The notes under the pieces were generated by a model. That model was not told where the DNA came from. It made no database searches and was given only the letters and a program-made list of their open reading frames with translations. A DNA stretch of 56,023 bases from Bacillota bacterium (GTDB lineage Bacteria; Bacillota; Sulfobacillia; Sulfobacillales; Sulfobacillaceae). The stretch spans positions 1-56,023 of the forward strand of contig JAJZZA010000014.1 of the NCBI GenBank assembly GCA_021797825.1. The letters run 5' to 3'. Positions 8,812 to 18,160 of the stretch are shown in pieces. Position 1 is the first letter of the stretch. Each line of letters starts with the position of its first letter. Position numbers and translations under genes: made by a program.

Positions 8812-9148
8812 GGAATCGCAATTCCGGCAAGCCGGTCGTGCGTGCCGTGAGGATCCGCCGCTTTGACGGGTAAAGTCGTGATCTCCCGGTTCCGTGCCCA
8901 GGCTGGAGTAGGCAGGGGGAGACCGAAAACACCGCCCAGGGCGGCCTCCTTAGGGCAGCACCGCCGAACAATAACCCCGGACTTAAGACCGCGCCAGGGG
9001 TGGGAAACGGCCCGCAAACCGAGACGGGTCCGGCCTGTCGCACGCCCTAGCGGGCACGACCGGTTAGATTGCTAAGATCGACTGTGCCAGGCTCTAAGAC
9101 CTCCGGCCAGCGAGGGCAGAAATCAGCGAGGCGGCCCTGGCAAGCCCG
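8812..9148. other. Intergenic region without a convincing gene
   Basis: Between the MerR promoter and the end of the lipoprotein gene there is about 340 bp with only short, composition-driven open frames. A small hairpin, CCGCC-CAG-GGCGG (8932-8944), is followed on the minus strand by TGTTTT and could terminate the lipoprotein transcript, though it lies about 200 bp past the stop codon. Confidence 0.4.
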
Positions 9149-9880
9149 TCACGGACCGAACGTCTTCGGCAGCACCTCGGGAGATGGAGGCGGGGCACCG
9201 GAGACGAGCGCCAGTGCTTGGCCGGTCCAGCGATAGACGTAGGTGTCGCGGCCGGCCGCGCCATACTGCACGCAACTGGACGCGGCGGACGGGTTGACCA
9301 GGTAGGCGATGGCGAACTGCCGCGGGCCATCCGCGCTCACGGCGTCTTTGGACCGGACCGCCAACGCCTGGGGAGGCAGTTTGGTCGTGTCGGTGATGAG
9401 GGTTTCCCCGTCAAAAACATAGATGATGGCGCCGCTGCAGGCGTCGCCCGCATTCTGCCGGAGATCAATCGCATACAGATCCCGCCCGGCTCCGTCCGAC
9501 GTCGCCGCGACGGCGAAGGGACAGCCGCCGGGAGCCGGCACAAATGCCTGGCAGTTATTCCACAGGGCGGCGACTACCGCTTCGTCGCGGCTCGCCACCG
9601 CCGAGTTGGGCGAGGACGGGGGAACCGTTGGGAAAGACGCGGAGGACAGCGGGAGCGGCGAAGGGGAAGACGGGGACGGCGATGCGCCGCGGGAGCTCCT
9701 TCCGGCAGACGGGGAGAGCCCGGGCGTTTTAGAAGTGGCGCGGGGAGACGAAGACGGCGGTGAAGCGCTGTTCCCGCACGCGACTAAAATCACCATTAAG
9801 GCCATCGCCAAAAATGCGGCGGCACCGGTGAGAAACCGGGACCAGGTCGGGGATTTCGGGGGCACCAGGGTTGGGGCCAT
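9149..9880 (-). CDS. Lipoprotein with Ser/Pro-rich linker (LppP/LprE-like)
   Basis: A 243-residue predicted lipoprotein. A basic N-terminus is followed by a hydrophobic stretch and the lipobox LVAC with the acylated cysteine at residue 35. Residues ~36-95 are a low-complexity Ser/Pro/Ala linker typical of surface-exposed lipoproteins. The C-terminal ~150-residue domain has two or three cysteines that could pair and motifs (ALWNNCQAF, RQFAIAYLVNP, DTYVYRW) that resemble the LppP/LprE family; the function is unknown. ATG 9880 follows GAAGGAG seven bases upstream. It stands alone. Confidence 0.7.
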   Translation of the reverse strand: MAPTLVPPKSPTWSRFLTGAAAFLAMALMVILVACGNSASPPSSSPRATSKTPGLSPSAGRSSRGASPSPSSPSPLPLSSASFPTVPPSSPNSAVASRDEAVVAALWNNCQAFVPAPGGCPFAVAATSDGAGRDLYAIDLRQNAGDACSGAIIYVFDGETLITDTTKLPPQALAVRSKDAVSADGPRQFAIAYLVNPSAASSCVQYGAAGRDTYVYRWTGQALALVSGAPPPSPEVLPKTFGP

Positions 9881-10090
9881 GCTGTTCTCCTTCTCGGATG
9901 AGAGGCGGGAAAGACGCCATGAGCCGACTCTGGGCCAGACACGGGCAGGACCAGCCCGACCCCTATTACAGCGCGGACGATGCGGCCCTTTGCCACCATC
10001 CGGTGGCACCTGTCATTATACAATACAATATGCCGGGCTTGGCGACGAATACGAACCACCGCTCCGCCCAACAGTTGCAGACGCAGGCCG

Positions 10091-10427
10091 ATGACACTCG
10101 CCGCGTCATCGTCCGGGACGCCCTCCCGGGGATTGGCGACCGGATGCCGGTTCGCGGACGCAGCGCGTCGCCACCTTTGGGCGGGCAATCAATGGTGGCA
10201 GTTTACCGGGCGCAAAGCGGCTCTGGCGGGGGTGACCGCGGTCTTGGCCGATCCCCGCAATCCGTCGCGGCTGGGTTCCGCGTGCGGATTGACAAGCGCA
10301 ATCGTTCGCCGCCGGCCTCCTTTCGGGGCATCCGCTGGGGATTCTCGCTGGCCTCGCTGAGACCCTCGTTGCGGACCGCATGGCCAGTCGGGCGGCGCTC
10401 CACCGGCCACACTTGGCGTCTCCTTAA
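10091..10427 (+). pseudogene. Frameshifted small ORF upstream of lepA, unidentified
   Basis: From ATG 10091 one frame reads QWWQFTGRKAALAGVTAVLA and DPRNPSRLGSA, then degenerates. Removing one base near 10310-10320 joins it to a second frame that reads AAGLLSGHPLGILAGLAETL and ends at TAA 10425. Both halves have protein-like composition with hydrophobic segments, and together they look like a small membrane protein of about 110 residues with a +1 frameshift. I do not recognise the family. The 5' boundary and start are uncertain, and no clear ribosome binding site is present. It could be a decayed gene or a sequencing error in an intact one. Confidence 0.35.
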
Positions 10428-10541
10428 GAGACCCCTGCCGTCTTTGTCCCTTAGAGAGCACTATCGTTGACTGAACGTCTCTGACCCTTTACGCGTAGCC
10501 TCCTGACGGGCACACCCCGGATCAAGCATCAAGCGCGCCTC

Positions 10542-10569
10542 TTGCGTGCTGTAGGGGACTTGGTATGAT
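10542..10569 (+). promoter_or_regulatory. Candidate sigma-A promoter of lepA
   Basis: TTGCGT (10542-10547) and TATGAT (10564-10569) are spaced by 16 bp, 38 bp before the lepA GTG. The ATG inside TATGAT is in frame with lepA but is better read as part of the -10 box than as a start codon. Confidence 0.5.
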
Positions 10570-10606
10570 AAAGGGATACGACCGCAATAGCGGCAGGAGG
10601 CCAGAC

Positions 10607-12406
10607 GTGGAACAGTCCCGGATCCGGAATTTCTCGATTATCGCGCACATCGACCACGGTAAGAGCACGCTCGCGGACCGCCTCATCGAGGTCACCGGGA
10701 CCCTGTCCAAACGGGACATGGCGCCGCAAGTGCTTGATTCCATGGACCTGGAACGGGAGCGGGGCATCACCATTAAAGCCCAGGCGGTGCGGATTGACTA
10801 TCCGCATGAGGGGATGGCCTACCAACTCAACCTGATTGATACCCCGGGCCATGTGGACTTTACATATGAGGTGTCACGGGCGCTGCAGGCGTGCGAAGGG
10901 GCGCTGTTGGTGGTGGATGCGGTGCAAGGGGTGGAGGCGCAAACCCTGGCCAATCTTTATTTGGCCTTGGAGCACGATCTGACGGTGATTCCGGTGATTA
11001 ATAAAATTGATTTGCCTAACGCCGATCCCGAGCGGGTAATCGAAGAACTAATCGAAATCGGCATCGACGGCACCGATGCCGTGCTGGTCTCCGCGAAACA
11101 GGGCATTGGCATCGACCGGGTGTTGGAAAAAATCGTGGCGTTCGTGCCCAAACCATCGGGAGACCCGCAGGCGCCGCTGCGGGCGCTCATCTTCGACTCC
11201 CGGTTCGATACCTATAAAGGCGTGTTGGTCTACATCCGGGTCGTCGACGGGTCTGTCGGGGTTGGCGACCCGATCCGGTTTATGGCCACCCGCAAAGATT
11301 TTACGGTCACCGAAATTGGGGTCTTTCGTCCGCACGCCACCCCGGTTGACCGCTTGCATACCGGCGAGGTGGGGTTTGTTGCGGCATCGATCAAGTCGGT
11401 GCAGGATACCCGGGTGGGCGATACCCTGACCCGGTCTGATAACCCGGCGCGAGAAGCTTTGCCGGGATACCGTCCGGCGCAGCCGATGGTCTATTCCGGT
11501 CTTTATCCGGTGGACTCCGGAGATTACGTCCGCTTACGGGAGGCATTGGAAAAGCTCCAGCTCAACGATGCCGCGCTCACTTTTGAGCCGGAAACCTCGG
11601 TCGCGTTAGGGTTCGGCTTCCGGGCGGGTTTTCTCGGACTGTTACACTTAGAGGTCATCCAGGAGCGTCTGGAACGGGAGTATGATTTGTCGCTTATCAC
11701 CACGGCGCCCAACGTGGTCTATCAGGTGACGCGGGTGGGGGGCGGGGTGCTGCGGATTGACAATCCGGCTATGCTGCCGGCGGCGGGGGAGATTCTCACC
11801 ATTGAGGAACCGGTGGTTCAAGCCCATATCATTACGCCCACCGATTATATCGGGGCGGTAATGGAGTTGGCGCAGGAACGGCGCGGCACCTACGTCGAGC
11901 TGTCCTATCTGGACCCCCGCCGCGCGATGTTGACCTATCGGCTTCCGCTGGGGGAAATCATGTATGACTTTTTTGACCAGTTAAAGAGCCGGACACGGGG
12001 TTACGCCTCGTTCGACTATCAATTGGCGGGTCTTGAGCCGTCCGACTTGGTGCGCATGGATGTGTTGATTAACGGCGAGACGGTCGACGCGCTGTCGACC
12101 ATTGTGCATCGCCAAAAAGCTTATTACCGGGGACGGGGATTGGTGGAAAAACTGCGCGAGTTGATTCCCCGGCAGTTGTTTGAGGTTCCCATTCAGGCGG
12201 CGCTGGGGGGCCGGGTGATTGCCCGCGAAACGGTCAAGGCGATGCGCAAAGATGTTCTCGCCAAGTGTTATGGCGGCGACATCACCCGCAAACGCAAGCT
12301 GTTGGAAAAGCAGAAGGAAGGCAAACGCCGCATGAAGTCGGTGGGCAATGTCGAGATTCCGCAGGAAGCCTTTATGGCGGTGCTGCGCGTGGGCGAGAAG
12401 GAATGA
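10607..12406 (+). CDS. lepA: Elongation factor 4 (LepA)
   Basis: A ribosome-dependent GTPase that back-translocates or remodels stalled ribosomes, 599 residues (family ~600). G motifs are present in order: AHIDHGKST (G1), DTPGHVDF (G3) and NKIDLP (G4), then domains II, III, the EF-G-like domain V and the LepA-specific C-terminal domain ([18 protein letters not shown]). GTG 10607 is chosen because AGGAGG lies six bases upstream and the resulting N-terminus ([14 protein letters not shown]) matches LepA. The open frame back to 10565 runs into the promoter. It heads a rightward run with hemW, as in other Firmicutes. Confidence 0.97.
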   Translation: MEQSRIRNFSIIAHIDHGKSTLADRLIEVTGTLSKRDMAPQVLDSMDLERERGITIKAQAVRIDYPHEGMAYQLNLIDTPGHVDFTYEVSRALQACEGALLVVDAVQGVEAQTLANLYLALEHDLTVIPVINKIDLPNADPERVIEELIEIGIDGTDAVLVSAKQGIGIDRVLEKIVAFVPKPSGDPQAPLRALIFDSRFDTYKGVLVYIRVVDGSVGVGDPIRFMATRKDFTVTEIGVFRPHATPVDRLHTGEVGFVAASIKSVQDTRVGDTLTRSDNPAREALPGYRPAQPMVYSGLYPVDSGDYVRLREALEKLQLNDAALTFEPETSVALGFGFRAGFLGLLHLEVIQERLEREYDLSLITTAPNVVYQVTRVGGGVLRIDNPAMLPAAGEILTIEEPVVQAHIITPTDYIGAVMELAQERRGTYVELSYLDPRRAMLTYRLPLGEIMYDFFDQLKSRTRGYASFDYQLAGLEPSDLVRMDVLINGETVDALSTIVHRQKAYYRGRGLVEKLRELIPRQLFEVPIQAALGGRVIARETVKAMRKDVLAKCYGGDITRKRKLLEKQKEGKRRMKSVGNVEIPQEAFMAVLRVGEKE

Positions 12407-12410
12407 CGAG

Positions 12411-13616
12411 ATGGTGAGCCGCCAAGTTGATTGGGTGCCGAAAATTTCCGACTGGGGCCTATACATCCATATCCCGTTTTGTCAAGCGCGGTGCACCTAC
12501 TGCGATTTTAATACGGTTACCGCGATGGGGGTCGAAGACCATCCGCAGTATGTGGAGGCCATTCTGGCGGAGTGGGAGGGGGCCCAGATCCCTGACGGCA
12601 CCCTGGTGTCCGTGTTTTTCGGCGGCGGCACCCCCTCCCTTTTGCACCCGGATTGGGTGGCGAAAATTCTCGCGCGGGTGGCGCGCCGAACGGCTTGGGC
12701 GCAAACCGTGGAAGTTACGTTGGAGGCCAATCCGGGCACGCTCACCGCGGACCGTCTGTCGGGCTATCGGGCAGCGGGCGTCAATCGGCTCTCGATTGGC
12801 GCGCAGGCGTTGCAACCGCATCACCTGATCGCGCTTAACCGGATCCACGGCCCTGGGGATATCGTCTCGGCCATGGCCGAGGCGCGGGCGGCCGGATTTG
12901 CGAATGTGAGTTTCGACGCGATTTATGGTCTGCCGGGGCAGACCTGGCAAGAGTGGCAGGCGACCGTGCAGGGGTTGCTGCAAATGCGGCCCGACCACCT
13001 CTCGCTCTATCAGTTGCAGGTTGAGACGGGCACTCCCTTAGCCGAGGGCATCAAGCAGGGCCAGTGGGCGCTGCCGGCCGCGGACTTGACCGCGGAGATG
13101 GCGGTTTGGGCGGAGGAAACGCTGCCCCAGCAAGGATTCCAACGGTATGAGATTTCGAATTTTTGCCGACCGGGGCACTCCTCCCGCCACAATACCCTCT
13201 ATTGGACGCTCAACCCCTATCTCGGCTTGGGTGCCGGCGCGCATTCCTTCGGCGCGGGACGTCGTTGGTGGAATGCGCGGGGCGTGCGCCGATATCAAGC
13301 GGCGGCGCTGGCGGGGGACGCGCCTGCGGCGGGCGAGGAACGGCTTTCGCTGGACGAAGAGATGCGGCAATATGTCTGGCTCGGATTAAGGATGAGCGCC
13401 GGGATCGACCCGCAACGGTTTTTTGAACGCTTCGCCTATCCCGTGGCGGTATTTGAGCAGGCGTTTGACGAGCTTTCCGCTTTGGGCCTGCTCGACCGAC
13501 AACATGACGCCATCCGCTTGACCGCCCGCGGGCGTGACCTGGCTAATGTGGTCGCGCGGCGACTGCTGGATGCCGAGGTCAAGATTCTTGACATCGGAAA
13601 TTGCAGGACGGTATAG
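12411..13616 (+). CDS. hemW: HemW, radical SAM heme-binding protein (HemN-like)
   Basis: A 401-residue radical SAM protein. The 4Fe-4S site CQARCTYC follows YIHIPF, then comes the GGGTPS SAM-binding motif. The cysteine that follows CxxxCxxC in true coproporphyrinogen dehydrogenase HemN is replaced (CDFN), which is the HemW signature. HemW is thought to bind and transfer heme and is often misnamed oxygen-independent coproporphyrinogen III oxidase. ATG 12411 lies five bases after the lepA stop, with AGAAGGA upstream. The hrcA promoter lies inside its last codons. Confidence 0.93.
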   Translation: MVSRQVDWVPKISDWGLYIHIPFCQARCTYCDFNTVTAMGVEDHPQYVEAILAEWEGAQIPDGTLVSVFFGGGTPSLLHPDWVAKILARVARRTAWAQTVEVTLEANPGTLTADRLSGYRAAGVNRLSIGAQALQPHHLIALNRIHGPGDIVSAMAEARAAGFANVSFDAIYGLPGQTWQEWQATVQGLLQMRPDHLSLYQLQVETGTPLAEGIKQGQWALPAADLTAEMAVWAEETLPQQGFQRYEISNFCRPGHSSRHNTLYWTLNPYLGLGAGAHSFGAGRRWWNARGVRRYQAAALAGDAPAAGEERLSLDEEMRQYVWLGLRMSAGIDPQRFFERFAYPVAVFEQAFDELSALGLLDRQHDAIRLTARGRDLANVVARRLLDAEVKILDIGNCRTV

Positions 13617-13617
13617 T
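13588..13617 (+). promoter_or_regulatory. Sigma-A promoter of the hrcA operon
   Basis: TTGACA (13588-13593) is separated by 18 bp from TATAGT (13612-13617). It is a 6/6 plus 5/6 match overlapping the end of hemW. The predicted start of transcription is about 13624, directly in front of the CIRCE operator, so bound HrcA would block initiation. Confidence 0.85.
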
Positions 13618-13628
13618 TCTGATAGGAT

Positions 13629-13655
13629 TTAGCACTCTGGCGCAGGGAGTGCTAA
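13629..13655. promoter_or_regulatory. CIRCE operator (HrcA binding site)
   Basis: A perfect match to the consensus TTAGCACTC-N9-GAGTGCTAA (left arm 13629-13637, right arm 13647-13655). HrcA binds this dyad and represses class I heat-shock genes until HrcA is titrated away from the GroE chaperonin. Here it lies between the sigma-A promoter and hrcA, giving autoregulation of the whole hrcA-grpE-dnaJ operon. Confidence 0.97.
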
Positions 13656-13675
13656 CAGAGGTGGAGGTGAGGGGC

Positions 13676-14689
13676 GTGGACGAACGGAAACGCCGCGTGC
13701 TGGAGGCGCTGATTACGGATTATATTGCCACCGCCGAGCCGGTCGGTTCCCGGACACTTTCCCGAAAATACCATTTGGGGGTCAGTTCCGCCACGATTCG
13801 CAACGAAATGGCGGACTTGGAGGAACTGGGCTTTCTTGAGCAGCCTCATACGTCGGCGGGGCGCATTCCGTCCGACAAAGGGTATCGGTTTTACGTCGAC
13901 CAGCTGATGCAGCCGGATAGGCTGCACACCGACGATATCGCCCGCATCCGGGTCGCCTACCGGGCCCGCATGCGCGAAGTGCAATGGTTTATCCACCAAA
14001 CGGCGCGACTGGTGTCGGAGTTGACCGCCTATCCGTCGGTGGTGCTGGCGCCGGGAGTCGATGAGGCCAAATTGTTCGACGTGCGGGTCTTGCCGCTGGG
14101 ACGGGACGCGGTGTTGCTGGTCATGCAAACCGATGCGGGCATCATCCAAAATCATACCGTCAGTCTTCCGGGCGGGTTCGATATGGCGGAACTTAAGGCT
14201 TTGGCGGCGGAATTCACCTTGCAATTCCGGGGCGTCTCGATTAAAGAATTAAAGGACAGGATTGGTGATCCCGTCGCAGGAGACGTCTCCCGCTACCGGG
14301 GGTTGTGGCAGGGGGCCCTGCAGTGGATGGCCGCGGTGGAGGGCGATGACGACAAGGTGACGGTGGCGGGACCGTTGAATATCTTGAATTACCCGGAATT
14401 TCGCGATGTCGACAAAGTGCGCCGGGTGCTGGGATTTTTGGAACAGGAGGCGGCCATTGACCAGTGGGCGCAGAGCTGGCCGGCCGACGGGGTTCAAGTC
14501 ATGATTGGCGCGGAATCTTTGGTCGACGACATTCAGGATTGCAGCGTGGTGACGGCGACATATCGGGTAGGACCATACGTTGTGGGCCGGCTGATGGTTT
14601 TGGGTCCGCGGCGCATGCACTATGCCCGGGTCATCGCGATTGTGCAAGCGGTGTCTGAAGAATTGTCCCAAGCCCTGAACTGGGCGTAG
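13676..14689 (+). CDS. hrcA: Heat-inducible transcription repressor HrcA
   Basis: A 337-residue repressor of class I heat-shock genes. The N-terminal winged helix includes IATAEPVGSRTLSRK and VSSATIRNEMADLEELG, and the HTSAGRIPSDKGYR block that follows is diagnostic. The C-terminal part is the GAF-like dimerisation domain. GTG 13676 follows GGAGGTGA by a few bases; the open frame back to 13601 would translate through the CIRCE element and is rejected. It heads the operon grpE-dnaJ-prmA-rsmE and is autoregulated through the adjacent CIRCE site. Confidence 0.97.
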   Translation: MDERKRRVLEALITDYIATAEPVGSRTLSRKYHLGVSSATIRNEMADLEELGFLEQPHTSAGRIPSDKGYRFYVDQLMQPDRLHTDDIARIRVAYRARMREVQWFIHQTARLVSELTAYPSVVLAPGVDEAKLFDVRVLPLGRDAVLLVMQTDAGIIQNHTVSLPGGFDMAELKALAAEFTLQFRGVSIKELKDRIGDPVAGDVSRYRGLWQGALQWMAAVEGDDDKVTVAGPLNILNYPEFRDVDKVRRVLGFLEQEAAIDQWAQSWPADGVQVMIGAESLVDDIQDCSVVTATYRVGPYVVGRLMVLGPRRMHYARVIAIVQAVSEELSQALNWA

Positions 14690-14714
14690 CAAATTGCCAG
14701 GAGGCGAAGGCAGC

Positions 14715-15326
14715 ATGCAAGAGGAACAAGAGACGACGCTTGAGGGTTTTGACGCGGAGGGTCGGGCAAAAGACGCTGAAACGGCCACCGATGAGGGCGA
14801 AATCAGTGTCTCGCCGGATGCGGAGGGCGAGCAACAGCCATCCGAGGACAGCCAGGGCGCTGCGGCCCCAAACTGGGAGTTGCTGGCCGAGGAGCGCTAC
14901 GAACAACTCGTGCGGCTGCGCGCCGATTTCGAAAATTTCCGCCGACGGGTTGACCGCGATCGCGATGAATTGTCGGGGCGGTTGACCGGCCGGTTATTGT
15001 CCGATTTGCTTCCGGTTTACGACAATTTGGAGCGAGCCATAAAATACATGCCCAATGAAGGGGACGCCAAGGCTTGGCGAGTCGGGGTCGAAATGACGCT
15101 CAAAGGGTTTGATGAAGCGCTGACCCGGATGGGGGTGGCGCCTATCCCGTCGGTAGGGGAGATTTTTGATCCGCGGGTGCATGAAGCGGTGCAGCGGGTG
15201 GACCATGAGGCGCCGGAAGGCACCATTGTGGAGGAACTGCAAAAAGGCTTCCAATGGAATGACCAGGTGATTCGTGCCAGTTTGGTGCGGGTGTCAACGG
15301 GAAACCCCGTCGCCTCCGACCAATAG
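14715..15326 (+). CDS. grpE: Nucleotide exchange factor GrpE
   Basis: A 203-residue co-chaperone that releases ADP from DnaK. An acidic, disordered N-terminal ~55 residues leads into the long coiled coil (RLRADFENFRRRVDRDRDEL) and the C-terminal beta-wing with PSVGEIFDPRVHEAV and VIRASLVRVS. AGGAGG (14699-14704) precedes ATG 14715 by ten bases; the open frame can be extended to a TTG at 14694, which would place this site within the gene. Downstream is dnaJ, not dnaK, after a 52-bp gap. Confidence 0.95.
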   Translation: MQEEQETTLEGFDAEGRAKDAETATDEGEISVSPDAEGEQQPSEDSQGAAAPNWELLAEERYEQLVRLRADFENFRRRVDRDRDELSGRLTGRLLSDLLPVYDNLERAIKYMPNEGDAKAWRVGVEMTLKGFDEALTRMGVAPIPSVGEIFDPRVHEAVQRVDHEAPEGTIVEELQKGFQWNDQVIRASLVRVSTGNPVASDQ

Positions 15327-15378
15327 ATAATCGATAGCGGGGACTTAATGACAGACGGGAAAAAATGGGGGAGGTGCC

Positions 15379-16497
15379 ATGATGGCAAATAGGGATTACT
15401 ACGAAGTGCTGGGAATCAGCCGTGACGCGAGCGCCGACGACATCAAACGGGCATTTCGTCGCCTGGCTGCCAAACACCACCCGGACGCCAATCCGGGGAA
15501 TCCCCACGCCGAGGAACAGTTTAAAGAAATCAACGCCGCGTACCAAGTTCTTTCGGATCCGCAGAAGCGTGCCCAGTACGATCAATTTGGCCATCGGGGA
15601 GCGGAAGGCGAGGCGGGCGCCGACTTTGGGTTTGGGGGATTCGGCGATATTTTCGACATGTTTTTTGGGGGTAACACCGGGGGGGCCAGCCGCCGGACGG
15701 GTCCCGAACGGGGACCGGATCTCCGCTATGACTTGACGGTCACCTTGGACGAGGTGCTGCACGGCGCCGAAAAGGAAGTGCGGGTGGCGCGTGAGGAGAC
15801 GTGTGCGCACTGCCATGGCAATCAGGCGGAACCGGGAACGCGGATTGAGACTTGCAGCCAGTGTCGCGGCGTGGGTCAAGTGGAGCGGGTGACGCAAAGC
15901 TTTCTGGGCAATATCCGCCGGATCGAAACCTGCCCGCGGTGCCACGGCGCAGGCAAGACGGTGCAAACCCCGTGCCGCGTCTGTTCGGGACGGGGGCAGG
16001 TGCGAGCCGAAAAAAAACTAATGGTCCATATGCCGCCTGGGGTCGACGACAACACGCGATTGCGGGTAGCCGGGGAAGGCGGTGCCGGACGCCGCGGGGG
16101 ACCGCCGGGCGACTTGATCGTGTTTGCGCACGTGGCCAAGCACGATCACTTTGAACGGGACGGCGATGATTTGTGGACGGTGGCTTCGGTGGGCTTTGCG
16201 CAGGCGACGCTCGGCGCTGACGTGGAAGTCCAGGGTTTGGAAGGGCCGGAACGGATTCATATTCCGGCGGGAACCCAGCCGGGAACTGTGCTGCGGGTCG
16301 CGCGGGCCGGTTTGCCGCGCATTGGGCATCCATCCAACCGCGGTTCCCTCAATATCCGCGTGCAGATCGCCGTCCCGACCCAGTTGTCGGCGCGGGAGCG
16401 CGAAGTGCTGCGGACCTGGGCGGAAATGCGCCAAGAGCCGGTGGTGGCGGAGGACAAGGGAATTTTCCGCAAGGTGAAAGATGCCTTGGGCCGCTAA
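15379..16497 (+). CDS. dnaJ: Chaperone protein DnaJ
   Basis: A 372-residue type I Hsp40 that stimulates DnaK ATPase and delivers substrates. It has the J domain with HPD at residues 34-36, a Gly/Phe-rich linker (~75-102), four zinc-binding CxxC repeats (Cys pairs 142/145, 159/162, 185/188, 199/202) and the C-terminal peptide-binding domains. The first zinc repeat, CAHCHGNQ, lacks the usual final glycine. GGGAGGTG precedes two consecutive ATGs at 15379. It follows grpE directly in the operon and overlaps the start chosen for prmA. Confidence 0.96.
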   Translation: MMANRDYYEVLGISRDASADDIKRAFRRLAAKHHPDANPGNPHAEEQFKEINAAYQVLSDPQKRAQYDQFGHRGAEGEAGADFGFGGFGDIFDMFFGGNTGGASRRTGPERGPDLRYDLTVTLDEVLHGAEKEVRVAREETCAHCHGNQAEPGTRIETCSQCRGVGQVERVTQSFLGNIRRIETCPRCHGAGKTVQTPCRVCSGRGQVRAEKKLMVHMPPGVDDNTRLRVAGEGGAGRRGGPPGDLIVFAHVAKHDHFERDGDDLWTVASVGFAQATLGADVEVQGLEGPERIHIPAGTQPGTVLRVARAGLPRIGHPSNRGSLNIRVQIAVPTQLSAREREVLRTWAEMRQEPVVAEDKGIFRKVKDALGR

Positions 16498-17389
16498 CGT
16501 GGACACCACCCCGGATTACTTGGCGGTTACGGCCTGGCCGGAGGTGGAGCACCTCGAGGCCGCCATGGGGTTTTTCTATGGATTCGGCGTCTCGGGGGTC
16601 GAGTGGGAGGATGGCCAGCCCGCCTCCCCGGCTTTTACCGATATCCCGATGGCGCCAGGTAGTCCCTTTGTCCGGGCGTTTTTTCCTGACGACGACGCCT
16701 GGCCCGACACCTGGCCGAGGCTTAAGGAGTCGCTTGAGCGGACGGGATGGCGATGGGACATCCACCTGGTGCGAACCCAAGAATGGGCCTCAAGCTGGAA
16801 ACGGTATTACCAACCGGTTGCCATTGGCGACCGCTACACGGTGGTTCCGGCTTGGCACGACCGAGCCGGATGGGACCCTGAGCGCACCATCTTTCTCGAT
16901 CCCGGAATGGCCTTTGGAATCGGTACGCATCCCACCACCCGCATGTGCCTGACCGCCATCTTGTCCCTTCCGGTGGCTGGGCGCGCTGTGCTTGACCTCG
17001 GGTCAGGATCGGGCATCCTGGCGATTTTGGCAGCCAAGCGCCACGCCGGGCGAGTGGTTGCGGTCGAGCCCGACCCCGTCGCAATGCGGGCGCTTGGGCA
17101 AAATGTGACGATAAATGGGGTCGATGACGTGGTGACAACGGTGGCCGGGACGTTGGCCCACGTGCGCCCCGAAGAGACTTTCGACCTTATTTTAGCCAAT
17201 TTGATTGCGGATATTATCCTGAGCGAGTGGTCCGCGCTAGCGAGCCGTTTGCAGCCGGGCGGACATGCGTTGCTCTCCGGAATCTTGGCCGAGAAGACCG
17301 CGGCGATCACCGATCGGGTGGCCACGACCGGTCATCGGGTGGTCGGGCAAGCCGAACGGGAGGGCTGGATGCTCTTGGTGGTGGCATGA
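16481..17389 (+). CDS. prmA: Ribosomal protein L11 methyltransferase PrmA
   Basis: A 302-residue SAM-dependent methyltransferase that trimethylates ribosomal protein L11. The N-terminal L11-recognition domain (~1-95) is followed by the Rossmann domain with the PrmA-specific LDPGMAFGIGTHPTT, motif I VLDLGSGSGILAI and the ILANLIADI substrate loop. ATG 16481 follows AAGGTG and overlaps dnaJ by 17 bp. GTG 16499, two bases past the dnaJ stop, is an equally possible start with a weaker binding site. It ends in an ATGA overlap with rsmE. Confidence 0.93.
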   Translation: MPWAANVDTTPDYLAVTAWPEVEHLEAAMGFFYGFGVSGVEWEDGQPASPAFTDIPMAPGSPFVRAFFPDDDAWPDTWPRLKESLERTGWRWDIHLVRTQEWASSWKRYYQPVAIGDRYTVVPAWHDRAGWDPERTIFLDPGMAFGIGTHPTTRMCLTAILSLPVAGRAVLDLGSGSGILAILAAKRHAGRVVAVEPDPVAMRALGQNVTINGVDDVVTTVAGTLAHVRPEETFDLILANLIADIILSEWSALASRLQPGGHALLSGILAEKTAAITDRVATTGHRVVGQAEREGWMLLVVA

Positions 17390-18111
17390 TTCGGTTAGTG
17401 GTGCAATCCGACCAGACCAGCGGGCAGGTTGTTCGGCTGAACGATCGGCAACAGCATTACCTGACCCGGGTTATGCGGGTTTCGTCGGGCGCGGCGGTGG
17501 AACTGCTGATTCCGGGCCAAGGACTGTTTGCGGCTACCCTGGAATCTGCCGGTCAAATGGCGCTCGGAGAGCGCATCGCGGAACGGGTGGCCTCGCCCGT
17601 GCAGTTGACGCTGGCCCAGGCTCTGCTCAAACAGGACCGCATGAGCGAAATTATCGAAAAGGGCACCGAGGCGGGTATTGGCCGGTTCATCCCGTTGCTC
17701 ACGGAACGAACCATCGTGCGCGACGTTTCCCCCAAGCGACTGGTCCGCTGGCGCAGTATTGCCGCCGAGGCGGCGGAGCAATCGCGGGGGGGGATGGTGC
17801 CGGAGGTGGTGGAGCCGGTGTCGTTAAAGATTTTTAGCCAAGAGAAGCAGGCGGGATTGTGCTTGGATCCCGAGGGACCTTCGCTGGCTGCCTGGCTGCG
17901 ATCGAGGCCGAGCGACACGGCGATTACGCTGGTGGTGGGACCGGAAGGCGGTCTGACCGGGAACGAGCTTAATCGTCTGGATGACATCGGGTTTTGTCGC
18001 GTGTCGCTGGGACCCCGCATACTGCGGGCGGAAAATGCCGGCGTCTATGCCGCGGTATTGTTGCATTTTTGGTTTGGAGAAGCGCTTCCCACAATTGGGC
18101 AAGACTACTAG
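17386..18111 (+). CDS. rsmE: 16S rRNA (uracil-1498-N3)-methyltransferase RsmE
   Basis: A 241-residue SPOUT-fold RNA methyltransferase that makes m3U1498 in 16S rRNA. The N-terminal PUA-like domain includes HYLTRVMRVSSG. The trefoil-knot SAM site is shown by LVVGPEGGLTGNEL and LGPRILRAENAGVYA. The start overlaps the prmA stop (ATG 17386, TGA 17387), so prmA and rsmE are coupled, as in many Firmicutes. The open frame upstream of 17386 is a shadow of prmA. Confidence 0.95.
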   Translation: MIRLVVQSDQTSGQVVRLNDRQQHYLTRVMRVSSGAAVELLIPGQGLFAATLESAGQMALGERIAERVASPVQLTLAQALLKQDRMSEIIEKGTEAGIGRFIPLLTERTIVRDVSPKRLVRWRSIAAEAAEQSRGGMVPEVVEPVSLKIFSQEKQAGLCLDPEGPSLAAWLRSRPSDTAITLVVGPEGGLTGNELNRLDDIGFCRVSLGPRILRAENAGVYAAVLLHFWFGEALPTIGQDY

Positions 18112-18160
18112 AGTCGGCGTTTGGGGATTCGGTCATCCTACCCGCAGGAGGTCGATAGAC

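Noticed and set aside
8863-9075. 70-codon plus-strand ORF in the merR-lipoprotein gap
   Set aside because: Arg/Pro-rich composition, no binding site, no family pattern.
10565-10606. Upstream ATG as lepA start
   Set aside because: This ATG is part of a TATGAT -10 box and lacks a binding site; GTG 10607 has AGGAGG and matches family length.
12411-13616. Coproporphyrinogen dehydrogenase HemN
   Set aside because: The residue pattern after CxxxCxxC lacks the extra Cys of HemN; HemW is the better call.
13601-13675. Longer N-terminus for HrcA
   Set aside because: It would be translated from the promoter and CIRCE operator; GTG 13676 has a proper binding site.
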